NCBI GenBank assembly: GCA_900767825.1
Contig: CAAGAN010000017.1
Coordinates: forward strand, 1-47,486
Direction: 5' to 3'
Source of the DNA: Bacilli bacterium
GTDB lineage: Bacteria; Bacillota_I; Bacilli_A; RFN20; CAG-826
Length of the DNA: 47,486 nucleotides
The notes under the pieces are model-generated. The model was not told the origin of the DNA. It worked only from the letters and a program-made list of their open reading frames with translations, and did no database searches. Positions 8,850-17,720 of this stretch are shown here, piece by piece. How positions within the stretch are numbered: the first letter of the stretch is position 1; every line of letters starts with the position of its first letter. A program made the translations under genes and the position numbers.

Positions 8850-10367
8850 ATGGAAAATACATTAACTAAACAAAACTTGACCCTAAATTCACCTAAGGGT
8901 ATTAGCTTCTCTTCTAATCTTATTTCTAAAGCCAATGAATTCTCCTTGTTAAGCAAGGAAGAAAGGGCTTCTAGAAAAGAAGAAATCTCATCTTTATTGA
9001 AGGATTTAAGGACCGAATTTGTTTCCTTGAAGAAAGAATTGAAGTCTAAAGTCGATGCTTCTAAAAAGGAAATCGAAGCAAAGCATAAAGTTACTTTAGC
9101 TGAACTAGATGCAACTAGTAAAGCTCATTTAGATGAAATCCAAGCTAAATATAATTCCATCCAAAGCAAAACCAAATTTGATGATGTCGAATATAAAAAC
9201 TCGATTAAAGGGGCAAAAGTCGTTGCTAAGCGTGCTCGTATCAAGGAAAATAACGCCTTTGATTTAGCCATTAAAGACGAGAATACCTTAATCGAATTCC
9301 TTTATAACGATTACATCGAACTCCATAAGATGATAAAAGGAAGCAAGGCTGCCCCAATCCTAGAAACGGAAAAGCTATTTGGAGTATTTGCCTCTACTTT
9401 CTCTTTCAAGAAGATGATTTGCAATAAATCAACTTGGATTAATTTAATCCCATTTTTGATGCTAGTGTGCCTTATTGTTGCTTTCTTTATCGCTAAATCC
9501 ATAACTGGATATGGCGGAGACCTAACTAATGTCATCAATAATGGCGTATTCATTGCGGTAGTTGCAACTGGAGCCGTGTTCATCTATTCTAGCGGATCAT
9601 TTGATATGTCGCTTGGTCCGGCATCATTAATGTGTGCTTCTGTTGCAGGTATATTATGGAATTCTACCCATAATGCCTTCGTTTCATTTATAGTTGCCAT
9701 TTTACTAGGTGCCTTATTAGGAATCGTAAACGCTGTATTAGCCAATATATTGAATCTCCCAGTCATGGTCATGACTTTGACAATGATGAACATATTGAAC
9801 GCTATACATGCAGTTATCCTTCAATCAGTTGGCAACCAATTGTTTATTGACGGAGGACTCTCTTCTAGCAACACCAATACGACAACTCTTATCTATGCTT
9901 GCTTCTTGGTTTGCTTCTTCTTGCTATTATGGGCCATCTTCAATTACACAAAGATTGGCCGTAAGAACAAATTCATCGGTTCAAATGCAACGGCTGCCAA
10001 ATTTAATGGTATCTCGCTTATGAAAGCCGGTATTATCTCGTTTGCAATTTCTGGAGTTGGACTTGGATTATGTGGCTTCTTGTTTGCAATGTCAAAATCT
10101 GGAAGCTCTTATTCGACCGGAACCATCTTGGATACCATAGGACTTAATGTTGTCATTGCCATTGTATTCGGTGGTATGACTACTTCTGGTGGACCTAGAT
10201 CTAGGGTAAGCTGCGCTGTTATCGGGGCATTCTTCTGCATCTTCCTCGATGAATTATTCAGGGCTATCGGCATTGCTGATTATAGATATCTAGCCAAAGG
10301 GATAATCTTTCTAGTTGTTTCCTTTATAAATATGTATAACAGCCGTCCAAAGATGCTAGCTAGATAG
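8850..10367 (+). CDS. ABC importer permease 1 with long charged N-terminal extension
   Basis: Membrane subunit of the BPD_transp_2 (RbsC/NupP) family. Residues about 197-500 hold the usual set of hydrophobic helices and a family-typical stretch, SGSFDMSLGPASLM, followed later by TIGLNVVIAIVFGGMTTSGG. Residues 1-190 are an extra cytoplasmic segment rich in Lys, Glu, Ala and Ser (LKKELKSKVDASKKEIEAKH), predicted helical or coiled coil. It accounts for the 505-residue length, against about 320-350 for normal homologues. The ribosome site GGAGG lies between the ATPase stop and the ATG, 9 nt apart. The extension is the partner candidate for the helical insertion of the ATPase: both contain a short IxxKYN-type segment (about residues 97-101 here and 209-213 in the ATPase), although low-complexity composition could explain that. 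Confidence 0.85.
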   Translation: MENTLTKQNLTLNSPKGISFSSNLISKANEFSLLSKEERASRKEEISSLLKDLRTEFVSLKKELKSKVDASKKEIEAKHKVTLAELDATSKAHLDEIQAKYNSIQSKTKFDDVEYKNSIKGAKVVAKRARIKENNAFDLAIKDENTLIEFLYNDYIELHKMIKGSKAAPILETEKLFGVFASTFSFKKMICNKSTWINLIPFLMLVCLIVAFFIAKSITGYGGDLTNVINNGVFIAVVATGAVFIYSSGSFDMSLGPASLMCASVAGILWNSTHNAFVSFIVAILLGALLGIVNAVLANILNLPVMVMTLTMMNILNAIHAVILQSVGNQLFIDGGLSSSNTNTTTLIYACFLVCFFLLLWAIFNYTKIGRKNKFIGSNATAAKFNGISLMKAGIISFAISGVGLGLCGFLFAMSKSGSSYSTGTILDTIGLNVVIAIVFGGMTTSGGPRSRVSCAVIGAFFCIFLDELFRAIGIADYRYLAKGIIFLVVSFINMYNSRPKMLAR

Positions 10368-10378
10368 GAGGAATGAAA

Positions 10379-11497
10379 ATGACTTATACAGAAAAAGCGA
10401 AATTCAATCGCAACATAATTACTTCTTCTAGACCTTTAAGGAAATTCGGAAGGAACTTGTTCTTCTCTCTTGCCTTACCAATAATATTTGGGTTAATCGC
10501 CGTAATATTATCCTCTATCGCCCACGAAACTTTATTTGTAAAGCCAGGCGATAGTGCTTCAACGCTAAAAAACATCATGCTATTTGTCAAAAGCGTTACC
10601 TTGACAATAGTGGCTGCCCTTGCGCTTAATTCCAACCTTAATTCAGGGCGTATGGACTTCTCACTTGGTGCAACTGGTATATTAGCTGCCTTATTAGCTA
10701 GCGAAATATTAGGCGGAGATATTTCTACCATCAATAATATCGTTGCCTTCTTATTGCTAACTATATTAATCGGAATGGTATTGGGATTCCTCAATTCCTT
10801 AGTATTCATCTTCCTAAAATTGCCTCCAGTCGTCATGTCGCTTGGTATGTGCCTTGTATTTGAAGGTATTGCTAAAATCATCGTTGGTGGGAATAATTCC
10901 AAGAAACTTATCGATAGTGAGATTACCGGTAACTTCTTTATTGAACCAGTAGTCATTATCCCAATATTAGCAATAGTAGTTATCTTTATGTCTTTAGCAT
11001 TCTGCTACTCGCAGTACGGCTATAACAAGAACGCCCTTGTCTATGATCAAAAGATTTCTGTCGATACCGGTATTAAGGAAGTAAGGAACTGCATTGCTTG
11101 CTTCATCATTGCCGGAGGATTAATCGGCTTATATCAAGTAATCGATACATGTAGTTTGTCAAATGTCTCGGTAAAAGTTGATCTTGGTTCATCTTCGACC
11201 GTATTTAAAAACTTCCTTCCAATATTTATCGGAGGCATCTTGGCCAAATATTCTAACCAGATAATCGGCTTATTGCTTGCTGTTATATCTACTACCTTAT
11301 TATCAACCGGTATGGATGCTGCCAATATGATTGGGTTCTCTGCTGATGTTCAATCATTGATTACTGGATTCAGCGTATTCGCCGTACTTGTCTATATGGT
11401 TGATAAACAAAGATTTGTCGAGTGGGTCAAGAAAGTCAAATATGTCATTACCCAGAAACGATTAGGCAGGGATACTTCAGAAGAGGAGGCTATTTAA
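10379..11497 (+). CDS. ABC importer permease 2
   Basis: Second BPD_transp_2 membrane subunit, 372 residues, about nine hydrophobic helices. It carries the family segment SGRMDFSLGATGILAALL and, near the C-terminus, FLPIFIGGILAKY. Two in-frame ATGs lie 6 nt apart. AGGAGG at 10366-10371 leaves 1 nt before the ATG at 10373 but 7 nt before the one at 10379, so 10379 is the likely start (MTYTEKAKFN). The ribosome site overlaps the stop of permease 1, so the two are translationally coupled. The pairing of two different permeases with one double ATPase is usual for NupP/NupQ-type transporters and unlike the single permease of ribose systems. Confidence 0.85.
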   Translation: MTYTEKAKFNRNIITSSRPLRKFGRNLFFSLALPIIFGLIAVILSSIAHETLFVKPGDSASTLKNIMLFVKSVTLTIVAALALNSNLNSGRMDFSLGATGILAALLASEILGGDISTINNIVAFLLLTILIGMVLGFLNSLVFIFLKLPPVVMSLGMCLVFEGIAKIIVGGNNSKKLIDSEITGNFFIEPVVIIPILAIVVIFMSLAFCYSQYGYNKNALVYDQKISVDTGIKEVRNCIACFIIAGGLIGLYQVIDTCSLSNVSVKVDLGSSSTVFKNFLPIFIGGILAKYSNQIIGLLLAVISTTLLSTGMDAANMIGFSADVQSLITGFSVFAVLVYMVDKQRFVEWVKKVKYVITQKRLGRDTSEEEAI

Positions 11498-11499
11498 TT

Positions 11500-12807
11500 A
11501 TGAATAAGAAAAAGATAATTCTAGGGGCCTTAGCCTTGGCAACTATTCCGTCGATTGCTGCTTGTTCCCCATTTGTCTTTATTGGGCAAAATAGCGATAT
11601 CGAGGCATTTGCAAATACAAATAACGCAATATTCTTCGCTCTTTATAACTATTATGGAATTAAGGATCAGCACTTTACCAATAAGTGGCTTGGCATGAAT
11701 GATGCCTTGGCCGAACACGGTATTAAAGTCACTGGCTATGAAGCCCAAAAAGACGCCAAAAGGTTCAAGATTGAACGCCTTCCTGAATCTGATTTACCAA
11801 AAGATGCCAAAATCTATATGGTAAATAACCAAACTTGGGATACTGGCCTTCAATATAACAAACCATTAGCTAACTATAAGCCAATGGCAGTCATATCTAC
11901 TTGCAATGGAGTCGAATTTGCCTCCAACCCAATAAAGGCTAGTGGACTTGGAACCCAAAATGCAACAATGGGTAGCTTCTGTACCAATTACCGTAATGCC
12001 TTTGTTGATGGCTCATTATCTTATCTAGTTACTAAATATACTGCCCATATCGCCCCAATATTCTCAGCCTGCGTTGATGCAGTCGATAATGGGGTTGCCA
12101 TGAAAAACGAAGATGGGACTGCTTTAGCGTTAAGTGTTACTAACTGGGCTGTCACTTCCTTAGAAGAATATGACAAATTAAGTTCGGTTGACCAATATGA
12201 ACTAACTGATAAAGTCCATCCAACTATCCTAAAATCCAATATGGATCAATTCTTTGATAAATCTAATACAAATTATGGGGCCGCTAAATTAAGTGAGTGG
12301 CTTGCCAATAGCGATTACGAGACTATCAAATCCTTATATGAATCTAATGAAGGAAAAGTCGATACAAAGCGTACCGGAACTAGGATAAAGGCTGGACTAT
12401 TAGTACCAGGAAGCGTTAATGATGCCGTTCAGGCCTATATCGATTATATGAGAAATTACCTAGCTGATGTCTATAATGTCGAAATGCTAGTTAATGAATC
12501 GATATCTTCGACTAATACCCAATCCATTGCTTGCCAAGCCTTAATCGATAACGGGGCTAAATTCATCATCTCGCTTCAAGATGATACAGATAGAAACGCC
12601 GCGATTAAGATTGCTAATGATAATGGGGTCTACTTCGGTATTGCAGGTACCTGCCAAAATCCAACTGACTATGGAATTACTAAAGACTATCCATATTTTG
12701 TCGGATCAGTAGGAACTTCAATCCAAGAAGAAAGACGCGCCGCTAAGCAAATGACTAATTATTATCTAGAAAAGATGATCGAACGTGGGGAGGTAAATAA
12801 TGGCTAG
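11500..12807 (+). CDS. Substrate-binding lipoprotein of the ABC importer (BMP-like fold)
   Basis: 435-residue extracellular binding lipoprotein. A short signal peptide ends in the lipobox SIAAC with Cys22 as the lipidation site. Two lobes can be followed. Lobe 1 has FFALYNYYGIKDQHFTNKWLG near the start and, further on, NYRNAFVDGSLSYLVTKYTA, the latter like the EGSYLAGYLAA segment of basic-membrane-protein (BMP/PnrA) receptors. Lobe 2 (about residues 298-435) starts AGLLVPGSVNDAVQAY and ends FVGSVGTSIQEERRAAKQMT. A Gly-poor linker of about 80 residues between the lobes is longer than usual. The start at 11500 has GAGGAGG upstream; a GTG start at 11422 inside the permease gene is rejected. BMP-type receptors with two-permease transporters usually take up nucleosides, but the neighbours argue for a uronate-containing sugar here. 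Confidence 0.75.
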   Translation: MNKKKIILGALALATIPSIAACSPFVFIGQNSDIEAFANTNNAIFFALYNYYGIKDQHFTNKWLGMNDALAEHGIKVTGYEAQKDAKRFKIERLPESDLPKDAKIYMVNNQTWDTGLQYNKPLANYKPMAVISTCNGVEFASNPIKASGLGTQNATMGSFCTNYRNAFVDGSLSYLVTKYTAHIAPIFSACVDAVDNGVAMKNEDGTALALSVTNWAVTSLEEYDKLSSVDQYELTDKVHPTILKSNMDQFFDKSNTNYGAAKLSEWLANSDYETIKSLYESNEGKVDTKRTGTRIKAGLLVPGSVNDAVQAYIDYMRNYLADVYNVEMLVNESISSTNTQSIACQALIDNGAKFIISLQDDTDRNAAIKIANDNGVYFGIAGTCQNPTDYGITKDYPYFVGSVGTSIQEERRAAKQMTNYYLEKMIERGEVNNG

Positions 12808-13540
12808 GTATCAAACTGATTTCTACGCCAAAAGCCTTGCACGTAGAGTCACCATGTCATTAATTGTCCCTTCCTTGAATCTTAATGAGACTTTGTCAAA
12901 TAAAGATAAGGAATATTACCAAAATAGAAAAGAAGAATTCCCACTTATTATCTTCCTATGTGGTTTCGGGGATAACCAAAAGGCCTGGATAAATAATTCC
13001 AATGTCGAATCTTTATGCGAGAAACATAAAGTAGCCGCCGCATTTATTGATGGAGAAAACGGATGGTATCTAAATAATGGGCCTATAAGCAATTATTATG
13101 GGTTTATTGAAGATGACATTACCGACTTCATCTATGGCAATTTCAGAAACGTAACTAAAAATAAGCCATTAGTAATAGCAGGTGTATCGATGGGTGGATA
13201 TGGAGCTTTATATCATTATCTAACTAATGTTGATAAATATGCTGCTTGCATTGCCTTCTCTCCCGCCACCAAACCAGATTTCATTGATGAAAGTAAAATC
13301 GGTACCTTAGAAAGCCATTTCCTGAAGCAAAAAGGAAAGAAGCTAAATATATATCTAAGTATAGGGGAAAACGATTTCATCATCGAACCATCGAGAGAAT
13401 TCAATAATATCCTAAAGAAAAACAAGGTCGGTGTTGAATATAAGTTTGTTCCAGAAAAGAACCATTCCTGGGACTTATGGAAAGAGGAAATATATCCTGC
13501 TTTCGAATATCTACAAAAATTAAATATTATAGGTGAATAG
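12800..13540 (+). CDS. Intracellular alpha/beta-hydrolase esterase (EstA/feruloyl-esterase-like)
   Basis: 246-residue esterase D/tributyrin-esterase-like enzyme without a signal peptide. It has the nucleophile elbow AGVSMGGYG (Ser130), Asp192 in SIGENDF and His222 in PEKNHSW, giving a full Ser-Asp-His triad. The front part (FPLIIFLCGFGDNQKAW) supplies the oxyanion loop. Its ATG overlaps the binding-protein gene by 8 nt, so it is translated with the transporter. In carbohydrate loci such enzymes remove acetyl or aromatic acyl groups from imported oligosaccharides; removal of acyl groups from a glucuronate-containing substrate is an inference from position. Substrate specificity cannot be read from the sequence. 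Confidence 0.78.
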   Translation: MARYQTDFYAKSLARRVTMSLIVPSLNLNETLSNKDKEYYQNRKEEFPLIIFLCGFGDNQKAWINNSNVESLCEKHKVAAAFIDGENGWYLNNGPISNYYGFIEDDITDFIYGNFRNVTKNKPLVIAGVSMGGYGALYHYLTNVDKYAACIAFSPATKPDFIDESKIGTLESHFLKQKGKKLNIYLSIGENDFIIEPSREFNNILKKNKVGVEYKFVPEKNHSWDLWKEEIYPAFEYLQKLNIIGE

Positions 13541-13572
13541 CCTACTTAATATTAAAAAAGGAGAAAAAACAA

Positions 13573-15015
13573 ATGAAGAAAAACATTCTACTAGCTTGCT
13601 TAAGCGTTGCTATGCTCGCAAGCTGCGGCGGACCAGTTTCTGAATCTACTTCCAAAGTTGATACAGAAAACAATTCTACTAACCTAGATGAAGTCATCGC
13701 CCAATTCAAAAAGGAAGTTAAGACAACCGTTAGCTTCACCTACAAAGCCAACTACAAAGTTGACGTTATTTCCGAAAAAGGCGGACTCGATAGCTTTAAG
13801 CAAGACGTTGCCGACAATACCACCGGTGAAATTGATTTAACCTCTGGTAGCCTTTACCTCCATGTCTTAAAGCAAACCAAAGCTGGAGAAAAATCCGAAG
13901 GTTTAGTCTATAAAAATGGTGAAGACTATTATTGCTTAACTAACACCATGGGTGATGCAACCAAACTTGAAAACGAAACCAAGGCCTTAGAAAAGATCGA
14001 CGAATTATTAACCAAGACTTCTTATTCCAAAGCTGGAAGCATGAATTTAAGCACCCTTTTATATAGCGGTGTTGCTACCTATGAATATACCCAATTCGGA
14101 TTAAGCAGTGGAAATATCGACGAATCATATTTTGGTGAAAATAAGGTTTTGACTGCCCTAGATAATGGTGGAGTCAAGATTGAATCTTCATCTAGCTATA
14201 TCGGATATAACACCGATGCCGGTGTCTCTGATTTCCCAGCCGATAAGAGAACCGATGCTTCAAATGAAAAAGCTGGTTCTTATGTAGTTTCTACTACTAA
14301 AGATGGATATGTCACTTCCTATAAAGAAACCATGGACGCTGCTTTATCTATGTCACTCATGACCCCACCTCCATTAGTAACTATTGATGGAACTAGGGAA
14401 TTTGCTGCTACCTATGGCGAAGCCATCACCAAATTAACCGAAATCGATCATAGCGTTGCTAAATCTACAGTTACTGTTCCAACTTCTGATAAAGGATTGG
14501 TAAAAGCCTTTGTCACCGATAAAGTTGGCGGAAAAATGACTCCTGTCTACAATGGCGGAGAAGTCAACATTGGACAATATCTTGCCTTAAAGGTTACTCC
14601 AGCTAAGTCTAACACCATCAAAATGGTTACTGTTAACCAAGTCTCCAAAGAAGCTCCAGAAGCCGATGGATTCTATTATTTCGAAGTTACCGATGCCACT
14701 TCTAAGATTAACGTTAACTATAACGGTAGTGATGTCTTTGCCGCTACATTAGTAATGCCAACCGACTTACAAGGATGCAAAGTTATGTCCATGACTTGCC
14801 CTCCAATGGGATTTAAAGCTATGGCTCCAGCTGATGCTAGCAAGTTAACTGTCGGCAATTGGCTTTGCTTAAAAGTAACTGCCCCAAAAGGAAAGACTGT
14901 CAAAAACGTTACTGTTAATGAGAAAAAGGCAATGTTACCACCTGAGAAATCAGCTGGATTCTGGTGCTATGAAATAGTTGATGGAGCTAATACCGTCGCT
15001 ATTACATTAGAATAA
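13573..15015 (+). CDS. Lipoprotein with two C-terminal repeat domains
   Basis: 480-residue predicted surface lipoprotein: MKKNILLACLSVAMLASCGG gives a short signal peptide with lipobox LASC and lipidated Cys18. The first 300 residues are acidic, Ser/Thr-rich and resemble no family that I recognise. The last 170 residues hold two copies of an 80-residue unit; the pairs GQYLALKVTPAKSNTIKMVTVNQ / GNWLCLKVTAPKGKTVKNVTVNE and GFYYFEVTDATSKINVNY / GFWCYEIVDGANTVAITL align well. Its codon choice is richer in GCC/ACC than that of its neighbours, suggesting high expression. AAAGGAG precedes the ATG. Lying between the importer and the glycosidase, it may help to capture substrate at the cell surface. 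No enzymatic motif is visible. Confidence 0.7.
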   Translation: MKKNILLACLSVAMLASCGGPVSESTSKVDTENNSTNLDEVIAQFKKEVKTTVSFTYKANYKVDVISEKGGLDSFKQDVADNTTGEIDLTSGSLYLHVLKQTKAGEKSEGLVYKNGEDYYCLTNTMGDATKLENETKALEKIDELLTKTSYSKAGSMNLSTLLYSGVATYEYTQFGLSSGNIDESYFGENKVLTALDNGGVKIESSSSYIGYNTDAGVSDFPADKRTDASNEKAGSYVVSTTKDGYVTSYKETMDAALSMSLMTPPPLVTIDGTREFAATYGEAITKLTEIDHSVAKSTVTVPTSDKGLVKAFVTDKVGGKMTPVYNGGEVNIGQYLALKVTPAKSNTIKMVTVNQVSKEAPEADGFYYFEVTDATSKINVNYNGSDVFAATLVMPTDLQGCKVMSMTCPPMGFKAMAPADASKLTVGNWLCLKVTAPKGKTVKNVTVNEKKAMLPPEKSAGFWCYEIVDGANTVAITLE

Positions 15016-15041
15016 TCAATTCTAAATAAAATAAGGGGAGC

Positions 15042-15067
15042 GGGAGCAAGTGTAAAAGCTTGCTCCC
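15042..15067 (+). terminator. Strong hairpin between lipoprotein and GH3 genes
   Basis: GGGAGCAAG and CTTGCTCCC form a perfect 9-bp stem around an 8-nt loop, 27 nt after the lipoprotein stop codon. No T run follows (AATATTAAAAGG), so it is more likely a partial terminator or an mRNA 3'-end stabiliser separating the highly expressed upstream genes from the catabolic genes than a full stop. Confidence 0.55.
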
Positions 15068-15087
15068 AATATTAAAAGGTCGGATTT

Positions 15088-16854
15088 ATGGCTAGATTAG
15101 TAGATTTAACAAAGAAACCATATTGCCTAAATTCTAGGCAAATAGATTGGGTAGAGAATCTTGTTTTAAATATGTCTTTAGATGAAAAACTTAGACAGCT
15201 TTTCATTCACTTGACTGCTAGAAAAGATGAAGGATATTTAAAAGAAGAGATTTCTTCGCTTAATTGTGGCGGGGTTAGGTATAACCCAGGTTTAGCAAAA
15301 GATATATATAACCATAATTACAATGTCCAAAAATATAGCAAGATTCCTTGTTTTATTGCCTCTAATTGCGAAGCAGGTGGCAATGGGGCTTTTATAGGGG
15401 GAACCGAAGTTGGTAACGAAACTAAAATTGCTTCTACTAGAAATCTAGATTATGCCTATCAATTAGGAAATATATCTGCAAAAGAAGCTAAATTAGTCGG
15501 GGTAAATACAATATTCGCCCCAATTGTAGATATCCATCATGATTTCCATAATCCAGTAATATCTAACCGTACTTTTGGCAATGATCCAGAATTAGTTAAA
15601 GAAATGTCATTAAAGTTCCTAAATGGAATCCACGACAATGGGTTATTATCTGCTGCTAAGCATTTCCCAGGGGATGGATATGATGAAAGAGATCAACATC
15701 TTTCTCCTTCAATTAATCCATTAAGCAAGGAAGATTGGGATAAATCTTTCGGGATGATATATAAATCCTTAATAGAAGAAGGATTAGATATGGTTATGGC
15801 AGGACACATCAAATTGCCTAGCTATGAAAAATATTTCAATCCATCAATAAAGGATAATGAATATAGCCCAGCGACGACATCTAGTTATCTAATAACTGAT
15901 TTATTGAAAGAACAACTAGGTTTCAATGGATTAGTATTAACTGATGCAACCCACATGGTAGGACTAACTTCATCTTCTAAAAGAAGCGATTTCATCCCTA
16001 AAATAATTGCTTCTGGTTGCGATATGATTTTGTTTTATAACGATACGAACGAAGACTTTGAATATATAAAGCAGGGTTATGAATCTGGAATCATTAGCGA
16101 GCAAAGACTAAATGACGCCATTAGAAGGATTTTAGGATTAAAAGCCAAGCTAGGATTTAATGATTTTGATTTGGATAGGGATTTTGTTAAATTCGATGAG
16201 AATAAAATAAATGAACTAAAGAAAGAACATTCCTTAATTGCGAAGCAAGTAAGTGATGATTCGATTACCTTAGTTAAAAATATCGATAATATCTTTCCTT
16301 TAAATCCAAATAAGACCAAAAGGATATTAATCGTATCCCAAGAAGATGAAAATCCATTCTCTTCCTTCATGATGAAAAAAGGTCCAACCCTATATGAAAA
16401 GATAAAGGAAAAGCTAGAGAAAGAAGGATTTGAAGTAACTATATTCGAATCGCTTATGGATAAGGCGAAAAAACTACCTCCAAATGAAGCAATGGGTATA
16501 ATTATGAATGTCTATAATAACAAAACTCCGATAAAGGATTTGACTTCTAATTATGACCTAGTCATCCAGTTTGCCCACTTCGATTCCCATAATACAGTCC
16601 AAAGGATTTCCTGGAAGTTATCGAAAGGAACCGCGGATATACCTTGGTATGTATATGAACTTCCGGTTATATTTGTCTCTTTGTGCTCGCCATTCCATTT
16701 ATTCGACGTGCCACAGGTAAAGACATATATAAATTGCTATGACAAGAAGGAAGATACCATTGATTCATTAATAGAAAAGATGATGGGAAGAAGCAAGTTC
16801 AAGGGAACTTCGCCAGTTGATGCATTTTGTAACAATCTAGATTGTAGATATTAA
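15088..16854 (+). CDS. GH3 glycoside hydrolase, NagZ-like, cytoplasmic
   Basis: 588-residue glycoside hydrolase family 3 enzyme without a signal peptide. The TIM barrel carries the family signature KHFPGDG (191-197), followed by DQH (202-204), which corresponds to the Asp-Ser-His loop of NagZ-type beta-N-acetylhexosaminidases, where the His-Asp dyad is the general acid. The nucleophile is Asp286 in LVLTDATHM. After the barrel comes a second alpha/beta domain (from about residue 390), as in two-domain GH3 enzymes. The presence of DQH favours an exo-beta-N-acetylhexosaminidase or phosphorylase-like specificity, but a beta-glucosidase/xylosidase role is not excluded. It would act on the imported oligosaccharide. 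Ribosome site AAAAGG precedes the ATG; the SDR gene follows after 14 nt. Confidence 0.82.
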   Translation: MARLVDLTKKPYCLNSRQIDWVENLVLNMSLDEKLRQLFIHLTARKDEGYLKEEISSLNCGGVRYNPGLAKDIYNHNYNVQKYSKIPCFIASNCEAGGNGAFIGGTEVGNETKIASTRNLDYAYQLGNISAKEAKLVGVNTIFAPIVDIHHDFHNPVISNRTFGNDPELVKEMSLKFLNGIHDNGLLSAAKHFPGDGYDERDQHLSPSINPLSKEDWDKSFGMIYKSLIEEGLDMVMAGHIKLPSYEKYFNPSIKDNEYSPATTSSYLITDLLKEQLGFNGLVLTDATHMVGLTSSSKRSDFIPKIIASGCDMILFYNDTNEDFEYIKQGYESGIISEQRLNDAIRRILGLKAKLGFNDFDLDRDFVKFDENKINELKKEHSLIAKQVSDDSITLVKNIDNIFPLNPNKTKRILIVSQEDENPFSSFMMKKGPTLYEKIKEKLEKEGFEVTIFESLMDKAKKLPPNEAMGIIMNVYNNKTPIKDLTSNYDLVIQFAHFDSHNTVQRISWKLSKGTADIPWYVYELPVIFVSLCSPFHLFDVPQVKTYINCYDKKEDTIDSLIEKMMGRSKFKGTSPVDAFCNNLDCRY

Positions 16855-16868
16855 AAAAGGAGAAAAAT

Positions 16869-17717
16869 ATGAAATTACCATTCGAGATCGATTTAAAAGA
16901 CAAAGTCGTAGTCATTACAGGAGCAGGGGGAGTAATCTGTTCCCATTTAGCCAAAGCCATCGCGATGAACGGCGCTAAGGTTTGCTTGCTAGATTTATCG
17001 AAAGAAAATGCCGATAAATATGCTGCCGAGATAGTTAAAGAAGGCTATATTGCTAAAGGTTATGAAGCCAATGTTTTGAAAAAGGATTCATTAATTGTCT
17101 GTCATGAACAAATATTAAAAGATTTTGGTAGCTGCGATATCCTAATTAACGGGGCTGGAGGAAATAATCCAAAGGCAACAACCGATAATGAATATGCCGA
17201 GATGGATGATGATCTAAAGGCTATGAAGACTTTCTTTGACTTAGATGAAGCCGGTGTTGAATTTGTTTTCAATTTGAATTTCATCGGCACCTTGCTCCCA
17301 TCCCAAGTATTTGCTAAAGACATGGTTGGCAAGAAAGGCTGCTCCATATTGAATATCTCTAGCATGAATGCCTATACCCCATTAACTAAGATTCCTGCTT
17401 ATAGCGGTGCTAAAAGTGCAGTTAGCAATTTCACCAAATGGCTAGCAGTACATTTCTCCCATATCGGAATTAGAGTTAATGCGATTGCCCCTGGATTTTT
17501 CTCCACTGCTCAAAATGCCAAATTGTTATGGAATGAAGATGGTACCCCAACCCCAAGGACACATAAGATAATAAGTGCCACCCCAATGGGAAGATTTGGC
17601 GAGATTGATGAATTAGTTGGCGCTACTTTATTCTTATTATCAGAAGAAGCTGCTAGTTTCATCACCGGTATTTGTATCCCGATCGATGGTGGATTCTCTT
17701 CCTATAGCGGTGTCTGA
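16869..17717 (+). CDS. uxuB: SDR-family D-mannonate oxidoreductase (fructuronate reductase)
   Basis: 282-residue short-chain dehydrogenase. The Rossmann start VVITGAGGVICSHLAKAIA binds NAD(P), NGAGG is the conserved Asn motif, and the catalytic Ser, Tyr178 and Lys182 are seen in NISSMNAY...YSGAK. The long insert around FFDLDEAGVEFVFNLNF and the C-terminal GICIPIDGGFSSYSGV are typical of SDR enzymes encoded with mannonate dehydratase in Firmicutes (B. subtilis YjmF/UxuB type), which reduce fructuronate to mannonate. It is not homologous to E. coli UxuB, so the symbol follows function. Its place two genes before uxuA supports the role. Ribosome site AAAAAGGAG. Confidence 0.8.
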   Translation: MKLPFEIDLKDKVVVITGAGGVICSHLAKAIAMNGAKVCLLDLSKENADKYAAEIVKEGYIAKGYEANVLKKDSLIVCHEQILKDFGSCDILINGAGGNNPKATTDNEYAEMDDDLKAMKTFFDLDEAGVEFVFNLNFIGTLLPSQVFAKDMVGKKGCSILNISSMNAYTPLTKIPAYSGAKSAVSNFTKWLAVHFSHIGIRVNAIAPGFFSTAQNAKLLWNEDGTPTPRTHKIISATPMGRFGEIDELVGATLFLLSEEAASFITGICIPIDGGFSSYSGV

Positions 17718-17720
17718 TTT

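Noticed and set aside
10384..10956. 190-codon open frame on the minus strand within permease 2
   Set aside because: It lies antisense to a clear membrane-protein gene, has no ribosome site, and its composition is that expected from the complement of hydrophobic codons.
11500..12807. Circularly permuted or C-terminally truncated binding protein, because the C-terminal 130 residues look like the first lobe of ribose-type receptors
   Set aside because: With the BMP/PnrA fold as reference both lobes can be placed in the normal order; the GSLSYLVTKYTA segment falls where BMP proteins have GSYLAGYLAA. No permutation is needed.
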